Assembly (NCBI GenBank): GCA_900550745.1
Contig: URTO01000009.1
Location: 1 to 14,171 of the forward strand
Length of the DNA: 14,171 nt
Reading direction: 5' to 3'
Source: an uncultured Desulfovibrio sp.
GTDB lineage: Bacteria > Desulfobacterota > Desulfovibrionia > Desulfovibrionales > Desulfovibrionaceae
Positions 12,669 to 14,171 of this stretch are shown piece after piece. Position 1 is the stretch's first letter; each line of letters begins with the position of its first letter. The position numbers and the translations under genes were made by a program. The notes under the pieces are model-generated. The model was given only the letters and a program-made list of their open reading frames with translations, was not told where the DNA came from and searched no databases.

Positions 12669-13883
12669 TTACCCATGCATTTTCTTTAATGAGTTCCTGT
12701 AAATCCTTTCAATGCGCTCAGGAGTTGCCGGGACGGGGGCGACGGAGAGAAGCAGCCCAAGGGACGGTGTGGTCTGGGTGAGTTCGCACAGGCGCTGGAT
12801 GTCGTTCTCAGTGAACCCCTCATCCTCCAGCTTCTGCGGTACGCCCATGTCGGCGAGCCACGCTTCAACGCATCCGGCGGCCTTATGGGCCTCGTCCGGG
12901 GTTCCTTTGAGGTCAGGCGTCAGCGGCCGTAAAATCGTGCCCAGCGTGGCGGCACAGGCGGGATAGCACTCTTCGATGATGGCAGGAAGGATCATGGAAA
13001 GGCCAAGGCCGTGTGCGAGTTCCGGCTTGACGCCGCTGAGGGGGTGTTCCAGTGCATGTGTGAAGTGGAGCAGCCCATTGTCAAAGGCGGTTCCCGCGAT
13101 CATGGAAGCGTAAGACAGGCAGTAACGGGCCTTGAGGTCTTCGGGGTTGGCGAGCGCCTTGGGCAGGTATTCCGCCACAAGGCGGATGGTCTCCCCAGCC
13201 AGCAGGATGGACAACGGGTTGGCAGTAACGGCGGTGGCGGCTTCGATGACGTGGTTTACGGCATCGATGGAGACATAGCGGGTCTGCTTGGGCGAGAGCT
13301 TGGTCATCAAGCCCGGATCGTCGATGGAGAACAGGGGATAGAGGCAGTCATAGGCGATGGCGGGCTTGTGGTTGCGCTTCGTAATGCTGGCCACGGCGAA
13401 GCGGTTGACTTCGCTGCCCGTACCGTGGGTCAGGTTGACGACGACGATGGGGACAGCCTTTGTCGGCGTGAACGCGAAAGTATACAGCTCTTCCGCCGTC
13501 TTGTCGGGATTGGCGAGGATAATCGCCGCGCTCTTGCCCGCATCGATGGGGCTGCCGCCGCCAATGCAGATGACGGCCTTGGCATCGGCAGATCTGCCGA
13601 GGGCCGCCGCCTCGTCTATGGAGTCGGTCGTGGGGTTGGGGGTTACCTTGTCGTATAGGGCGATGCGTATGCCGTGTTTGGCGCAGGCTGCGGTAACGTA
13701 ATCCCATGCGCCGGTGAGCTTGTAGGAATGCCCTCCGGTCACGCAAAGGAGGGAGTCGATGCCTCTGGCCTTCAGCTCGGCGGCAACAGCATCCATCTTG
13801 GCGATGGCCCCGACTCCAAGATAGGCTGTTGTCTTGGTACGGATTTCCTTGACATCATGCTCATTGAATCGAGTATCCCACAT
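12669..13883 (-). CDS. Iron-dependent alcohol dehydrogenase (group III)
   Basis: A 404-residue cytoplasmic enzyme that interconverts an alcohol and its aldehyde using NAD(H) or NADP(H). The N-terminal half binds the nucleotide through IGGGSPIDAGKSAA (107-120) after a beta-alpha domain. The C-terminal helical half supplies the metal ligands: D207 and H211 in SIDAVNHVIEA, H276 in THALEHPLSG, and H291 in LAHGLGLS. These align with the Fe ligands of E. coli FucO (D196, H200, H263, H277), with one extra residue in the last gap. THGTGSEV (152-159) is the family's conserved loop. The start at 13883 has AAGGAG 6 bases upstream; the frame is open further upstream, but that part runs through the operator and promoter. 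The substrate is not deducible; ethanol oxidation and aldehyde reduction are both plausible in Desulfovibrio. It stands alone and is convergent with hmc. Confidence 0.92.
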   Translation of the reverse strand: MWDTRFNEHDVKEIRTKTTAYLGVGAIAKMDAVAAELKARGIDSLLCVTGGHSYKLTGAWDYVTAACAKHGIRIALYDKVTPNPTTDSIDEAAALGRSADAKAVICIGGGSPIDAGKSAAIILANPDKTAEELYTFAFTPTKAVPIVVVNLTHGTGSEVNRFAVASITKRNHKPAIAYDCLYPLFSIDDPGLMTKLSPKQTRYVSIDAVNHVIEAATAVTANPLSILLAGETIRLVAEYLPKALANPEDLKARYCLSYASMIAGTAFDNGLLHFTHALEHPLSGVKPELAHGLGLSMILPAIIEECYPACAATLGTILRPLTPDLKGTPDEAHKAAGCVEAWLADMGVPQKLEDEGFTENDIQRLCELTQTTPSLGLLLSVAPVPATPERIERIYRNSLKKMHG

Positions 13884-13915
13884 GGCGGGCTCCTTGATGG
13901 GAAACATGTTAGATT

Positions 13916-13936
13916 GAACAATCAAACAAATTGTTC
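13916..13936. promoter_or_regulatory. Operator-like inverted repeat in the alcohol dehydrogenase leader
   Basis: GAACAAT (13916-13922) and ATTGTTC (13930-13936) are perfect inverted repeats with a 7-base spacer. A further GTTC half follows at 13941-13944. It lies just downstream of the predicted transcription start and 33 bases before the start codon, where a bound repressor would block elongation or initiation. The regulator is unknown and not encoded in the window. Confidence 0.5.
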
Positions 13937-13945
13937 TTTTGTTCA

Positions 13946-13974
13946 CAAATAAAGCCGAATACACTGGCTGTCAA
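13946..13974 (-). promoter_or_regulatory. Candidate promoter of the alcohol dehydrogenase gene
   Basis: A consensus -35 TTGACA (13974-13969 on the minus strand) is followed after 17 bases by TATTTG (13951-13946), a -10 with only the first three bases matching. Transcription would start near 13939, giving a leader of about 56 bases that contains the inverted repeat 13916-13936. The perfect -35 with a poor -10 is compatible with a regulated promoter. Confidence 0.5.
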
Positions 13975-14171
13975 GATGGCTACCGTGCTTTCACCTCAAA
14001 AATCATGGAAAAGATAATGGTAAGAAAAGAATTTATTTTGAAAATTTACTATATTAGATGGTATTGTGCCCAGAAAAAGGTCAATGTGGCAAAACATGTC
14101 TGTTGTTTTCTTTTGGGGGCAAAGGTATAAAAAAGGTATGGGTTTTTCCGTATAATTTGAGGTTGAAAACA
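13975..14171. other. AT-rich right end with no convincing gene
   Basis: This stretch is much richer in A and T than the rest of the window and has no frame with a ribosome site and recognisable product. AAAGGTAT occurs twice (14121-14128 and 14132-14139), spaced 11 bases start to start, and TATAAT lies at 14151-14156. Together these could be the control region of a rightward gene beyond the window. No clear -35 box stands 16-18 bases before the TATAAT. Confidence 0.3.

Noticed and set aside
12397..12781. Short open frames of 69-84 codons in the gap after hmcF
   Set aside because: No ribosome sites or recognisable motifs; they overlap hairpins and the end of the dehydrogenase gene.
13939..14130. 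63-codon plus-strand frame at the right end
   Set aside because: It starts inside the adh promoter region without a ribosome site, and AT-rich sequence alone explains the Lys/Ile-rich translation.

Overview
The window reads as chromosomal DNA of a sulfate- or sulfite-reducing member of the Desulfovibrionaceae (Desulfovibrio, Bilophila and relatives). The main reason is a complete hmc operon encoding the high-molecular-weight cytochrome c transmembrane redox complex, with a 16-heme HmcA. The coding DNA is GC-rich, while the intergenic DNA, most clearly the right edge, is AT-rich. No mobile element, tRNA, rRNA or CRISPR array was recognised.

Layout. (1) 49-4239, minus strand: glpA-glpB-glpC, the three-subunit anaerobic glycerol-3-phosphate dehydrogenase, transcribed leftward and ending at a hairpin cut by the left edge. 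(2) 4240-4486: a compact divergent control region with back-to-back promoters for glpA (leftward) and an acetyltransferase gene (rightward), an inverted-repeat operator candidate, a 5'-UTR hairpin and a very strong hairpin in the acetyltransferase leader. (3) 4487-5374, plus: a GNAT-family acetyltransferase with an unrecognised N-terminal half. (4) 5375-5651: upstream region of the hmc operon. (5) 5652-12240, plus: hmcA-hmcB-hmcC-hmcD-hmcE-hmcF with short gaps; hmcD is only 47 codons. (6) 12241-12668: non-coding, with a 16-bp perfect terminator hairpin and a structured stretch. (7) 12669-13883, minus: an iron-dependent alcohol dehydrogenase convergent with hmc, with its own promoter and operator-like inverted repeat. 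(8) 13975-14171: AT-rich, no convincing gene.

How the genes fit together. GlpABC oxidises sn-glycerol 3-phosphate to dihydroxyacetone phosphate and passes electrons to menaquinone. Hmc links the periplasmic cytochrome c3/hydrogenase pool (HmcA) through membrane subunits (HmcC, HmcD, HmcE) and Fe-S subunits (HmcB, HmcF) to the membrane and cytoplasm. The alcohol dehydrogenase handles NAD(H) with alcohols or aldehydes. The theme is anaerobic electron-donor use. No two of the blocks (glp, acetyltransferase, hmc, adh) share an evident transcript, so functional coupling between them is inference.

I found no wholly new multi-gene system. The points most worth a second look are the approximately 125-residue Ala/Glu/Lys-rich tail on HmcB together with a similar insert in HmcA, the absence of the rrf1-rrf2 regulator genes after hmcF, the structured non-coding stretch 12417-12668, a G/C-rich hairpin family with one full and one cut copy, and the three inverted repeats at the glp and adh promoters.
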